Origin: Pseudomonas frederiksbergensis
GTDB lineage: Bacteria; Pseudomonadota; Gammaproteobacteria; Pseudomonadales; Pseudomonadaceae
DNA length: 64,000 bases
NCBI RefSeq assembly: GCF_001874645.1
Contig: NZ_CP017886.1
Span: forward strand, 2,170,001-2,234,000
Direction of reading: 5' to 3'
The notes beneath the pieces were generated by a model. It worked only from the letters and a program-made list of their open reading frames with translations, had not been told where the DNA came from and did not search any database. The position numbers were made by a program, and so were the translations under genes. This document shows positions 1 to 10,400 of this stretch, piece after piece (the first letter of the stretch is position 1; every line of letters starts with the position of its first letter).

Positions 1-178
1 ACGCCCCGAAGGTCGCTGTTGAACGTGCCGGGGGAAGTGGAAGGGGGTGTTTGTGATTCGCTCATAGCTGATCATCCATGACTGATTGAAAGTCATCAGC
101 CTAATGAACGACAGCGAGAAAAAAGCTTAACTATGTACCGCACTCGCACATGAGGCTGGAACGGGCAGCACGTGCTTT
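1..178. other. Gene-free left edge of window
   Basis: No coding region or RNA gene could be supported here. It lies downstream of the leftward effector gene. The only structure seen is a short inverted repeat, ATGACT at 78-83 and AGTCAT at 91-96, which is too small to interpret. Confidence 0.5.
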
Positions 179-209
179 AAAACCCGGCGCCGTGCAGAAC
201 GACGCCGGG
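179..209 (-). terminator. Intrinsic terminator after the LRR-NEL effector gene
   Basis: Read on the minus strand, CCCGGCG (209-203) pairs with CGCCGGG (189-183) around a 13-base loop and is followed by TTTT (182-179). It starts 8 bases past the stop of the gene ending at 218, so it is placed to end that transcript. Confidence 0.75.
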
Positions 210-217
210 CCGGCGGA

Positions 218-3200
218 TTAGCGGGTAGGCTGCTTGAACAGATCCTTCGAGGTGCCGGGCTGCGGCTCCGTGAGAACGGAGGGTTCTATTTCCCCGGTCT
301 CTTTTCGCGACAGCTCAATCAGTTTCTCACTGCGTTCAATGGCGAGTTCGATGCCCAGGCTCTCCAGGGCTTGTGTGTAGTCGGCCCCCCAGGCGCCTTC
401 ATGCGCATCCTCAAGCTGGCCTTGTTTTTCCTCAGCGCTGCGCTCAAGGGCGCTGAACGCTTCAGGGTATTTTTCCTTGAGGTATTGCACCCAATAGTCA
501 CGGTTGATCAGGTCTTCATAGAACGCCCCGGGTTTATTTTCCCGCTCCAGGACTGCTGCGCGCGCTCTGTTCAATGTCTCCCCACTGATGGGGCGGCCAT
601 AAAGCATGTTCCTCGGTTGTCCAGGCAACTCCAGGCCGTCGTCCCAGCCGCTGGTCAGGCCAATCCGATACTCCAGGCGCACTTCCGCCGGGTCGGCGTG
701 CCGGCCCCTGGCTTTTTCATTCGCCAGCTCTTCGACTTTCGCCAGCCGAAACAGCTGCCGGGAAAGCCGCAACAAGGCAGCGCCTTTCTGATCCAGCCGA
801 CCGGGACCAATGCCCTGCAGGGCATTGTGCTCGAAGACCTTGACCTCAAGATTACTGAAGGTAAGGATCCGCCCGTCGACACAGGTCCCATGGGTGTTGG
901 ACATGCCGAACAGCGTTTGCCGGAGTTCGCCATCACTGGCTGTCGCGCGCAACACGTCCCAAACCCGTCGCGTCAGATCGGCGCGGGCCAACGTGAACTC
1001 CTGGGTGTTTCGTAGCTGTGCCAGCAGATGAAAAAATGCTTCGTTATCCGGCTCGGCTGCCAGTTGGTTCCATAGCGCGCGGTGGGTGACCAATGCTTGC
1101 GGCTCAAGCATTTCCAGCCATGGATCGAGTCGCTCAGTTCCGGATTCCACCGCGTCAATAACCTCGTCAGGCACGATCGGGGCAGGTTCGACTTCGCTAT
1201 CACTTTCGCTTTCAGTGTTGCTGGCCAGGTCGTCGATCAATTCATCAATGTGACGGGCGGAGTATCCCAACCATGCGCTCGGGTGCGCGCTTTGCGCGTA
1301 ATCCCTGATGTGTTCCAGATCGTCGCGCGACAGGCTGTTGTCGGAAAGGTCCGTGCCCGACATCAGTGCATTGTGGCGAACGCTAAAGGCTTCTGAAGGA
1401 ATCGATGTAATGCCGTTGGCACTGAGATTCAACGTTCTGAGATGACGGGCCTCCAGCACCCCTTCAGGCCAGCCTGTCAGTCGGTTATTGCGCAAGTCCA
1501 GCCACTCCAGGTTGCTCCAGGACGCCACGCTGAACGTTTGCAGGTTATTGTGGCTCAGGTCCAGCCGTTGCAAGCGTTGGTGGCCACCCAATGTGGAATA
1601 CACGCTTTCGGGGTCAGTGATGCCATTGGCGGACAACTCCACCCGCTCCAGCAAATTCATGGCGTTGAGCGCCTGCGGCAGTGTCTGCAAGGACTGGCCG
1701 CTGAGCACCAGGCTGCGCAGGTTGGTAAAGGCCCCGAGGAATCCATTGGAACCCTGTTCGGTCAGTCTTATACCCGTGAGGTTCAGATCCCACACATGGG
1801 GCAATGCAGTGGGCAGCGCGGGCAGGTCGCCCAGCTGCAGGCCATCAAGATTCAGGGCGCTGTAAGCCATGCTCGCCCTTGCCGTCAGCCCTTCTCGCCA
1901 ACAGTCGAGGATGCGCAACGCCGCCAATCGGCGGGTGTGGGACGACACGACCCAGTCACGTCCTCGCGACTCGCGGATAAACAGCCAACCATTCAACTCA
2001 CGCGTCAGGGCTTCCAGGGTCTGGTGCCATCCGCCAATGCGTTCACTGATCTGCGTATCGCTCGCGCCATCCTCGCGCAGTTGCTCGATGGCGCGCGAGG
2101 CTTCTTCGTCGGAAAACCCGTTCACCCGTTGTAAACACTCAGCGAGCCAGGCATTCCCCTCGCCCGCCGGGACCTCTCCCGGCAATGGCAACAGGCGTTG
2201 GGCAATCAGCGTTGCGGTCTCCGTCGGCGGAAACGCCTGGGGCACTTCCTCCAGGGTGAACCGCGCAAGGGTGCCGGAGGACAATCCTCTGGCGTTCTCA
2301 ACCCGCGCCTGCGCGGCGGTCAGGGCCGCTTGCGCTGCTGGGGTCAACGGTGTGCCGGTCAGGTTCGTGGCGATCACTGCCTCGTCCCGGGCCAGGGCTG
2401 TTTCCGGCAACGTGGTGATCTGCGTGAAGCGCAAGTCCAGCGAGGTCAGTCCCGGCAGGTTTTCTGCACCCGTTGGCCACGTCTGCAGATGGGCCCCAGT
2501 CAAGTCCAGCGTCTGGAGCTGACTCATTGCGCTGACATCCATGTGCGCCAGCGGGGTATGGCGTAAATCCAGGTGTTGCAGGGCCGGCAAATCACCCGGG
2601 GTGATCGGCATCTCGGTCAATTGGCTGCCACTCAGGTCAAGGGTCTGCACCTGGCTGAATTGGCCGATAAAACGGCGAACCTGTTCGAGGGGTGAACTCA
2701 AGCCAGTCAGTTTCAAGGTCGTCACATGGGAGAAGCCCTGGACGGGAAGATCCGGAAGCTGGGCAAACGCCATCAAGGGCAAGTCAAGCGTCGTCGAATA
2801 GCTCGATACGCCATATCGCTTCAGGAGCCCGTTGTACCAACAGTTCTTCAGGGTCTCGGTCGTCGAAAAACCCGCGAAGTTGTGCTCCGGCAGATAGTGT
2901 TTCGTCCACGCATCGAGCTGGCGGCTGAGATCACCGTACTCGTTGCCCAGCGCCTCAATCGCGTTGAACCTGGCCTCAGCCCCCGTCCATTGCTGGAGAA
3001 AAGCACTGAGTAAAGCATCCGGTTGCCCGAACCCGTCCAGAAGCCCAAATGAGCCGCCAAACCCTCCCCCCCACCGTCGAAGCTGACCCTTGCAATAGCC
3101 CATGACCATTTCTTCCCGGTCGATGAGGTGCATGGGGTGATTTTTTACATACTCAAACAGGGGTTTGAAGGTTTCGACCGGGAACCAGGACCAGTTCAAA

Positions 3201-4261
3201 GAGAGGCCGGACAATAGCCCGTCATGCGCTCCGTCGAACAGACTGGCCGGTAAGCTATTGACAGAGGTTGCGCGCAAATTCAGGCGTTCAAGACGAGGAA
3301 GCTCTAGCACACCGATGGGCAATGTATTGCCCTGGTAAGCACCGGAGATCGTCAAGCTGCGTAGCTTGCTCAAACGGCTCACATCCAATGCGCCGGCAGA
3401 CTCCAATACTCTGCTGAGTTCCAGGTTTTCCAGGTTCGTCAGATGCCCAAGCCTGGCGATTTCCTGCGTGGCCAAGCGGTCGTTCGAGGTGATCCGTAGA
3501 TCGATGAGTTCCGTCATCCCGCTCAACGCCTCGGGAATAGTACGCAACCGTGAGTTGGTTACGTTGATAGACAGTTTTTGCAAACGCGGAAAATGTCCCA
3601 GAACCCCGTCACTGGTGGCGTCAGTGAAACTCGCGCCGCCCACAGTCAGCTCACGGACATGTGAAAAGTCGGCCTGCAGCGACGGCAACGGATCACTACA
3701 GAACAGATCGAGCCTGGCGAAATTCGGGTTCTCCGTGGCCCTGGGCGAATTGCGCCAGGCCGCTTTGATGGCTTGCGCCACCGCGCGTTTGCCATCCAGC
3801 ATCGAGCGTAGCGTCACGCCCTCGGACGCTGCCCACTGATCGAGTGTCGACTCAAGTTCCTGCCATTCACGCGTACGGTTTCCGAGCAGGGTAAAGATCT
3901 GCTGATCGGTTTTGCCGAGCCCCCCCTGTTCGAGGAGAAACTTGAGGGCCTGCTCGTCGGTCAAGTCCGGATAAACCTCCTGTACTCGACTGATCAGCGC
4001 AGGATTCGTCCTTGGATGACCGCTGGCCGGATAGCCCCGCAGATTCTCGCCAATGCGCTGCGGGGGCTTGAACCACGGTTTGCTTGGGGATTGCTCGCGG
4101 AGGATTTGCGCCGATTCGGCGGAATGGTTGACGGCGTAGTCGAAAATCGCACGCTGCAGGTCCGCACTTTGGCCCACGCCAGGCAGTCCCAATGACTGGC
4201 GCGATTCGTCGGGCAAGGCGTGCATGATTGACGAGTAAAAATTATCACCCTGCCCAACCAC
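218..4261 (-). CDS. C-terminal part of a frameshifted LRR / NEL E3 ubiquitin ligase-like effector
   Basis: This 1,347-residue frame is the C-terminal portion of a giant effector-like protein; the N-terminal part is the gene ending at 3994. It begins at a GTG (4261-4259) only because the frame opens there. Its first residues (QGDNFY..HALPD) match the middle of the intact paralogue at 7414-12687, so it is a fragment, not a natural start. Three modules follow in order, each a helical linker containing a W..R/C-W pattern plus an LRR block: about residues 90-370, 400-670 and 705-1005. The C-terminal NEL-like region, about 1045-1310, has the signature TCVDG with Cys1127 (codon 881-883), the position of the catalytic Cys of IpaH/SspH-type ligases. 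From that family one expects transfer of ubiquitin inside a eukaryotic host cell; the function here is inferred. No secretion signal or chaperone gene is visible. Confidence 0.8.
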   Translation of the reverse strand: MVGQGDNFYSSIMHALPDESRQSLGLPGVGQSADLQRAIFDYAVNHSAESAQILREQSPSKPWFKPPQRIGENLRGYPASGHPRTNPALISRVQEVYPDLTDEQALKFLLEQGGLGKTDQQIFTLLGNRTREWQELESTLDQWAASEGVTLRSMLDGKRAVAQAIKAAWRNSPRATENPNFARLDLFCSDPLPSLQADFSHVRELTVGGASFTDATSDGVLGHFPRLQKLSINVTNSRLRTIPEALSGMTELIDLRITSNDRLATQEIARLGHLTNLENLELSRVLESAGALDVSRLSKLRSLTISGAYQGNTLPIGVLELPRLERLNLRATSVNSLPASLFDGAHDGLLSGLSLNWSWFPVETFKPLFEYVKNHPMHLIDREEMVMGYCKGQLRRWGGGFGGSFGLLDGFGQPDALLSAFLQQWTGAEARFNAIEALGNEYGDLSRQLDAWTKHYLPEHNFAGFSTTETLKNCWYNGLLKRYGVSSYSTTLDLPLMAFAQLPDLPVQGFSHVTTLKLTGLSSPLEQVRRFIGQFSQVQTLDLSGSQLTEMPITPGDLPALQHLDLRHTPLAHMDVSAMSQLQTLDLTGAHLQTWPTGAENLPGLTSLDLRFTQITTLPETALARDEAVIATNLTGTPLTPAAQAALTAAQARVENARGLSSGTLARFTLEEVPQAFPPTETATLIAQRLLPLPGEVPAGEGNAWLAECLQRVNGFSDEEASRAIEQLREDGASDTQISERIGGWHQTLEALTRELNGWLFIRESRGRDWVVSSHTRRLAALRILDCWREGLTARASMAYSALNLDGLQLGDLPALPTALPHVWDLNLTGIRLTEQGSNGFLGAFTNLRSLVLSGQSLQTLPQALNAMNLLERVELSANGITDPESVYSTLGGHQRLQRLDLSHNNLQTFSVASWSNLEWLDLRNNRLTGWPEGVLEARHLRTLNLSANGITSIPSEAFSVRHNALMSGTDLSDNSLSRDDLEHIRDYAQSAHPSAWLGYSARHIDELIDDLASNTESESDSEVEPAPIVPDEVIDAVESGTERLDPWLEMLEPQALVTHRALWNQLAAEPDNEAFFHLLAQLRNTQEFTLARADLTRRVWDVLRATASDGELRQTLFGMSNTHGTCVDGRILTFSNLEVKVFEHNALQGIGPGRLDQKGAALLRLSRQLFRLAKVEELANEKARGRHADPAEVRLEYRIGLTSGWDDGLELPGQPRNMLYGRPISGETLNRARAAVLERENKPGAFYEDLINRDYWVQYLKEKYPEAFSALERSAEEKQGQLEDAHEGAWGADYTQALESLGIELAIERSEKLIELSRKETGEIEPSVLTEPQPGTSKDLFKQPTR

Positions 4262-7200
4262 GCTATTAAGCGCCTCCCCCGGTCATTGAATGCCTGGTAA
4301 TAAGGCCCTTTCTTGACCAGGTATTTACGCACCCCGGCCGTCTCGCTGCCAATGCCATCGATCAGCGAACCCTCGAGGCTGCCCTCGCGAATTTCCAGAC
4401 GCACCTTCTGCGACCAGCCTGGCAATCGCTCCAGGGTATGCAGCGCCAGGCGCTTGCTGTCCGCCGAGGCCATGTTCTCCATGCGCAAACCGGAATAGGC
4501 CTGGCTCAAGCGTCCTTGCTGCGCATACCAACGGGCTTGCTCCAGCAAGCCCAGCGGCATGCGTCCGGTACTCGTCAGGCGCTCCAATTCCTCGGGCGTT
4601 GCCTGATTCAGAACGGTGTGTGCGGCGGGCTCGCTGAGCCCCGGGCAAAGGCGTTGCAGCTTCGTGACCCTGGGGTCTACCGGATCCGTGCCTTTATAGA
4701 GGCTTTCGAACAGGGCCGGTTGGCGGGTTCCGATGAAATCGGCAATCTGCTGTCGGAGTTCCTGAGGTCTTGATTCCCTAACGCGGGCCGATTCTGCGCC
4801 CAGCAGGCGGGTGATCTCTGATTCATCGAGGGCCGCCAGAATACGCGCGGGTAATTCGCCGCTCAGCACTGTGGCCCGACTTATCCGGATGGGTGCCTTG
4901 GCCCCGACACCTGGAAACAGGCGCTCGGCGCCATATTTGACCGAAGGCCCGAACAGCTCGGGGCCATCGAAGACTTTCAGCACCCGGCCCGTCGGCCAGC
5001 GCGGCATTTCGGTCACCAGGGGCAGGATCTGCAGATAGCGGCCATTGATGGATTGCCCGGTTGCCACTTGTTCGATGACCTGAGCAACCCCAAGGTCGGC
5101 GTCGAACAGGCGCATGGCGTCCGTCAACTCGGGAGGCGGCAGGGCGTTGTCCATGTGCATCTTGCGCAAGGCGTTGTCGCTGACACCACTGACATCGGCG
5201 ATCTTCAGCAATTGTTCGTCGGTGTACGCTTCAGTCACATAGCCCATGCGTCGCAGCAGCGTCAGGCGGTTCCATGCCAGCGGACGCTCCAGGGTATGGC
5301 GCCAGGCTCCGGCGCCGTTGTGGGTCAGAAGCGGCTGATAGGTCTGCGCGTCGCTCGGGTGCTTGATGCGCCACCGTTCGGACGACTGATCGTACGTTTG
5401 TTCGTAGGTCTTGCCCTCCATCGGGATATACGTCTTACCGTCCGCCGCGTATTGGCCCTGGGCATTAGGGACAAGGCTGCGATCCAGAGTAACCGGGCTC
5501 TCATAGCCACTCAGCTGTGCTTTCCACAACCGGGTTTTGCCATTGGGCAGCGTGACCGAATGCAGGTTTTCGATCACAGGGGTGGCCTTCACCGCTGCCA
5601 GTTTGGCCACACCCTTGCCAACACCGGCCGTCACGGCGAGCAAGGCCAGATTCTCCGCGACATCCACCAGGTGCTCTTTGGCTGCCTTGCGGTCGCCCTC
5701 ACTCCACTCGATCGCTCCTTCGAAAGCTTCTTCCCCGATCTGTACGGCCATGACCGCCATCATCACCTCGCCCATCACGGGCACGAACATCGAGACAGTG
5801 GTCAATGCGAGCATGCCGATGTTCAGCAACGCAGCCATTTTTTCCGAGCGTACCCTGGCGTCAACATCCGCCGTAGGCACTGCGTGGCTTAGAGCATCGG
5901 CCATCAGCCTGTCGCGGTGCTGCTCGAACAGGTAATCCCACAGGTCGATGTTATCGGCCCAAAGGCCATGACCCTTGCTGGTAATACCGTTCGGGGCGAG
6001 ATAAGGATCATCGTTGGGCACCTGCGACACAGAGGAGACGGGAGGTAACTCCTTGATGTAAAAAAGGTTGAACGGACTGCCTCCCTTGATCAGCTCATTG
6101 AGCAAAGAGCCATAAGGGGCGAGTGCTTGACTGAACGTCTTGTTCGGCGCGTCGAGGGTGAACTGACTGAAGTAATGCGGGAGGTCGGCATAGGCGACGA
6201 ACTGACTGAAAAAGCGCTGGTAAGCCGTCGGGCGGCTGTCACCGACCGGCGCGCCGTCCCGCGCGGTGAAACGCTGTTTGAACATCGCCTTCATTTGCGC
6301 GCCGGTATAGCGCTTCAACGGATGATGCGGATCGTTGGGAATATAGAGGATCAATTCGTCCGAATAGCGGTACTTCTCGCAGATATCGAACCACACGCAG
6401 CCGTTCATGCGGCGTTTCATCAGGCTCATATCGCCGAACCAGATCTGTTTATTGCCCTGACGAGGTTCAAGGTCTCCGTCGATGATCGACAGGATCGAGG
6501 TGTAGTCCCGAGGCTCGATATCCTTTTGCAGCAACGCCCGTTCGGCCGCCGCTCGCAAGGCGGTTTTCTGCACCGTACAGAACTTCTCACGAAACACATG
6601 ATCCGCCACTGCGTCCTTGGGATGCAGGTAATCCTTGAGGTATTGCTGATACTGGGTGCCGATGTCCAGCGTTCGGCACAGGCCGGTGAACTGCTCGACG
6701 GTCAACCGAGTAGTGACCGATTCCAGCGTACCGGGCGTCGAGCTTGCGATCTGAAAACCTGAAGACGCAAGGAAAGCTCCGGCTTCACATTCCGCCGCCT
6801 CGAAGTTATGCAGTGCAGCCTGCAGCAATGGAAGTTTCAGGACCTCGAAGCTGCTGACATCGATGCCGAGTATCCCGATTTCCAGCGGCTTGTTGAGCTG
6901 CACGAAGGTCTTGTTGATATCCAGCTCGACGTTGAACTGATCCTTCAACGCCTTGATCAGCAACGGCGCGGCGAAGGTGTCGATGTCCTGGAGTCCGGAC
7001 ATGATCTTGTCGAGCCGGGTCTGGGCACTGAAGCTCGCAGTGACGCTCTCGTTCAAGGCCTTGCGTTGCGGCGCCGAGGCTTGCCGGTACCAGTCAGGCA
7101 ACTTCGCATTGGCTTCCTTCAACGCTTTGCGGCGCTGAGGTGTGGCGTCAGTCAGCCAGCCGGGAATCGCGTGTTCAAGCAGCTCGCCGTGAAGGCTTCG

Positions 7201-7293
7201 CGTGGTTGAGGGTTTTGGGTCGGTGGCCGGTTTGCTCACTGGCCTGAATGCGCGCCGGGACCTTTCGTGACCCGATGTTTGTGTGTCGAACAT
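3994..7293 (-). CDS. N-terminal part of the frameshifted effector (DUF6543 / dermonecrotic-toxin-like)
   Basis: This frame encodes 1,099 residues. About the first 1,004 are homologous to the intact paralogue; the last 95 or so, after RKYLVKKGPYYQAFNDRG, are an out-of-frame tail. ATG 7293-7291 follows a strong AGGAG ribosome site. The bulk resembles the large N-terminal domain I know as DUF6543 or dermonecrotic toxin N-terminal. A hydrophobic stretch near residues 490-570 (MLALTTVSMFVPVMGEVMMA, then an Ala-rich helix) might insert into a membrane. No signal peptide is seen. The reading frame is lost at the five-G run 4276-4280; one added G joins it to the LRR/NEL part and gives about 2,358 codons from 7293 to 218. 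The gene lies 120 bp downstream of its intact paralogue and may be co-transcribed. Whether the break is real, reversible or an assembly error cannot be decided from this sequence. Confidence 0.8.
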   Translation of the reverse strand: MFDTQTSGHERSRRAFRPVSKPATDPKPSTTRSLHGELLEHAIPGWLTDATPQRRKALKEANAKLPDWYRQASAPQRKALNESVTASFSAQTRLDKIMSGLQDIDTFAAPLLIKALKDQFNVELDINKTFVQLNKPLEIGILGIDVSSFEVLKLPLLQAALHNFEAAECEAGAFLASSGFQIASSTPGTLESVTTRLTVEQFTGLCRTLDIGTQYQQYLKDYLHPKDAVADHVFREKFCTVQKTALRAAAERALLQKDIEPRDYTSILSIIDGDLEPRQGNKQIWFGDMSLMKRRMNGCVWFDICEKYRYSDELILYIPNDPHHPLKRYTGAQMKAMFKQRFTARDGAPVGDSRPTAYQRFFSQFVAYADLPHYFSQFTLDAPNKTFSQALAPYGSLLNELIKGGSPFNLFYIKELPPVSSVSQVPNDDPYLAPNGITSKGHGLWADNIDLWDYLFEQHRDRLMADALSHAVPTADVDARVRSEKMAALLNIGMLALTTVSMFVPVMGEVMMAVMAVQIGEEAFEGAIEWSEGDRKAAKEHLVDVAENLALLAVTAGVGKGVAKLAAVKATPVIENLHSVTLPNGKTRLWKAQLSGYESPVTLDRSLVPNAQGQYAADGKTYIPMEGKTYEQTYDQSSERWRIKHPSDAQTYQPLLTHNGAGAWRHTLERPLAWNRLTLLRRMGYVTEAYTDEQLLKIADVSGVSDNALRKMHMDNALPPPELTDAMRLFDADLGVAQVIEQVATGQSINGRYLQILPLVTEMPRWPTGRVLKVFDGPELFGPSVKYGAERLFPGVGAKAPIRISRATVLSGELPARILAALDESEITRLLGAESARVRESRPQELRQQIADFIGTRQPALFESLYKGTDPVDPRVTKLQRLCPGLSEPAAHTVLNQATPEELERLTSTGRMPLGLLEQARWYAQQGRLSQAYSGLRMENMASADSKRLALHTLERLPGWSQKVRLEIREGSLEGSLIDGIGSETAGVRKYLVKKGPYYQAFNDRGRRLIAWLGRVIIFTRQSCTPCPTNRASHWDCLAWAKVRTCSVRFSTTPSTIPPNRRKSSASNPQANRGSSPRSALARICGAIRPAVIQGRILR
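4276..4280 (-). other. Frameshift site in a five-G run
   Basis: The coding strand reads GACCGGGGGAGGCGC. As written, the frame continues RGRRLIAWLG and stops at 3994. With six Gs it reads D-R-G-E-A-L-N-S-V-V-G-Q-G-D-N-F-Y, which aligns with DEHALHLHNGDNFY of the paralogue. The downstream frame has a TGA just upstream of this point, so the shift must lie in the short interval around the run. Confidence 0.8.
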
Positions 7294-7372
7294 AGTGACT
7301 CTCCTATGAAATGGAGTGCCAGCACACCATGTCCAGTGGTGTCATCTGCGGTACATAGTTATCGCACGGAGA

Positions 7373-7394
7373 GCGATGGCCCTGAAGCCATCGC
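7373..7394. other. Hairpin between the two effector genes
   Basis: GCGATGGC (7373-7380) and GCCATCGC (7387-7394) form a perfect 8-bp stem with a six-base loop, in the 120-bp gap between the two leftward effector genes. No T run follows on the minus strand, so it is a weak terminator candidate at most. It may instead be an mRNA processing or stability structure. Confidence 0.4.
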
Positions 7395-7413
7395 CTCTGC
7401 GTCTACATTCCGG

Positions 7414-10400
7414 TCAACCGTTCGATTCAACGGTAAAAGGGATTTCGACCCTTTGCATCTTCGCCCGATCCATGGCTTGTTGCGTCAGCACCTTCAGCAG
7501 GTTTTCCTTCTCGACTCTAAGCACGTTGTATTGCTCCGAAAATTCGTCATCGGTCATGACCTTGCCCGGAGCAAAATCGCTCTCCGGTTTTCCCAGTTCG
7601 AAGGCCAGTGTTCTGATTTGTGTTTTCAGCCGGTCTTTTTCCTCGGGCGGCAGGGCCGCGCCTTCTGCCCTTTCATCCAGCGCCACCCTGAACTCGTACA
7701 GCGCATTCATTTTCCGATCAAGCGGCCTGATTCGCGCCCGGTTAGCGCCTTCAACGTAGGATTTCCAGAAGGGCTGATCGGCGATCGAATCACGCAGCAG
7801 ATCCCCTTGTTCCAGGTCCAGAACCCTGAGCCGGGCACTTTCAATCTCCTGAGCGCTAACCCCCGCAATGTTGCGAAACTGCATCGAGCGGGACTGCCAG
7901 GGCAAGTCGAGCCCATTCAGCGAGTCCGGCTTTGCCAGCTCGGTTGTAAACGCCAGATGAACCTCGACGACATCAATGGTCCCTCTCACGTTACCGTCGG
8001 CATCCACCCGTTGAATCTGCTCACCTTGCCTGATGCGCTCGGCGATATGGTGCTCGGCAATCCTCTCGATCTCGTCCAGGCGCGATTTGCCTTTGGCCAG
8101 CTCAAGCAACTCCGCTTCGATCAACGCCGAATTTCCCAGGCCATATATTTCGTGGACGAGCACTTTCATACCCAGGACATTGAACAGCTGCGTCGCGCCA
8201 TCCACACACTGCGTTCGCGCCACGGCCTCGGCGAAAATGGTCGTGCGCAATTCACTGTTCTCTTCCATGGCCTCCAACATGCGCCAGACCTTGACCGTCA
8301 GCTCTTGCCGATACAGGCCACCGGCCATGAAATCGGCTGATCGAGTCAGGCGCCGGAGCTCGTTGAAGAAATACTCGGAGTTGTACTCATCCTCGACCGC
8401 ATCCCAGATGGCTTGCCTGGCCTGCCAGTGATCGGTCATGCCCTCTGCCCATTGGGTGCTGTCCAGGGTTCCTCTGGGCGGATAGGGCCGCTCGGGATCC
8501 AGGCCGACCGATTCGGTATACAGCCTGAGCGTGTCCAGAGTCTCCGGAGATATCCATTCGGGCCCGCGACTCAACAAGGTGCGAGCCAGCAACTCGGCAC
8601 GAAACGAACCCGGGGCGACATTGGGTATCCGGCTGATGTGGTTGTTGCGAAGATCCAGATAGATATTGCGCGGACGAGCCTGGGCAAACAGTCCTGTTGG
8701 CCAGCTATCGATGCCTGTGTTTTCAAGGTTCAGCATATGCAGGTCCGGCATCCGGCTGATGTCGGGCACCAGCCTCAACGGATTTCCCCTGAACCCGAGG
8801 ACCTGTAGACGGATCATGCCTTTCAGACGAGCCACAGCCTGGTGGGTCAGCTCGATCCGGTTGTCGCTTAAACCCAGGTCCTCGAAGTAATGCATTTCGC
8901 CAATGGCGGGTGGCAAGCGGTTCAGCAGGTTGCCGGTGACGTCAAGAGAACGCAGTTGACGGAAGGGTTCAAGAAAGTGCGCCTGGCTCGCAAGCATGTC
9001 AGCCTGGCGGATGCTCAGGCGGGTGACGTGGTCGAAATTGGCCGTCAGCTTCGGCATGCTTGCGATGTGCCGGTTCATGGATTGCCCATCCAGAATGAGC
9101 GCCTGCGGACGGACAATGCCGGGGACTTCGATGCCCGCCGGGCCGGTCCGTTGCCAGCACTGCTTGAGGGTCGCACTGAGTTGTTGCCTGGATCGGGTTT
9201 CCAGCGCAGCCACCACACCGGTGCTCGGCAGGGTCGCCGGTGCGTTCACCCAGCGATTGAGCGACAGTGCCAATTGGTCGAACTCATCCTCCAGGGCCTT
9301 GAGCCGTTCAGGTGCTGCGGCCCCGAAACCACTCATCAGTTCCCCCACTTCCGCTTCGGAGAAGCCCGGATACAACCAACCCAGGCGCTGGCGAATCGTG
9401 CCAACGCTCATTTGCCGCGCATACCCAGGCATGCCGCCACGAAGGCGCATGACCTTCGGATCGTAGGCCGGTTTTCGAACCGGATGCTGTTCCAGAACCG
9501 AGTCGAAACGCTCATGGCTCAGTGGCGAGCGCTGAAGTGCCTGCTTGAGCTTGTCGCCCTCATGAATCTCGAACCCGAGGGCTTTGCGCTCACTGTCCGG
9601 CAACGCATGTAAAACGGACGCGTAGAAATTGTCGCCATTGTGCAGGTGCAACGCATGCTCGTCCCGCGCGTGATAAAGACCTTTTTCATCGAAAAACAGG
9701 ACTTTGCGTATCGGCGCCGCTTCGGGACCGACGCTGGCCTGCAATTCACCGGTAAATGACCAGGCACGAATCTCGATGCGCACCTCGGCCGACCAACCGG
9801 GCATAGCGGCCAGCGACGCCAGCTCCAACCGGCGCGTATCACTGCCTTCCAGCGACTCCAGATAGAGCCCTTCGTAGGCGCGGCTCGATCGCACTCGAGC
9901 CTGTGCTGTTCGCGCCCGTTCGCGCAGGCTCAGGGGAACCCGGCGTTTTTCCGTTAGATGTCGCAGCGCCTCGGGACTGGCATCGCGCAATAACTCCTCG
10001 GCGACCACCACAGGCAATTGTGGATAGGCGTTGCGCAGTAACCGCACCCGGAAATCGTCGCTCACATCCTGTTGTTTGTAGAGCGTTTCGAATGTGCGCT
10101 GGCGATTCTGTTCGGCCTGTCCGGCCAAGCGTTTTCGCAATTCGTCTATGCGTACTTGCCTGTCGCTCGAAATGCTCTGGCCCAGCAATTCATGGACTTC
10201 CGGTTCGCTGAAATTTTCGATCACCCGTTGCGGCAACTGGCCGGCCCGCAGCTCCGCGCGCGTCAGTTTGATCTGCCGTTCAGGCTTTACCATGACGTTA
10301 CCGAAATCGTAGGAAGTGCCTTCCAGCCCTGGTCCGTCGAACAGCGTGATTGCTCGAGATTCAGGCCAGCGCGGTAGCTCGATCATGAAGGCGGGTATCG

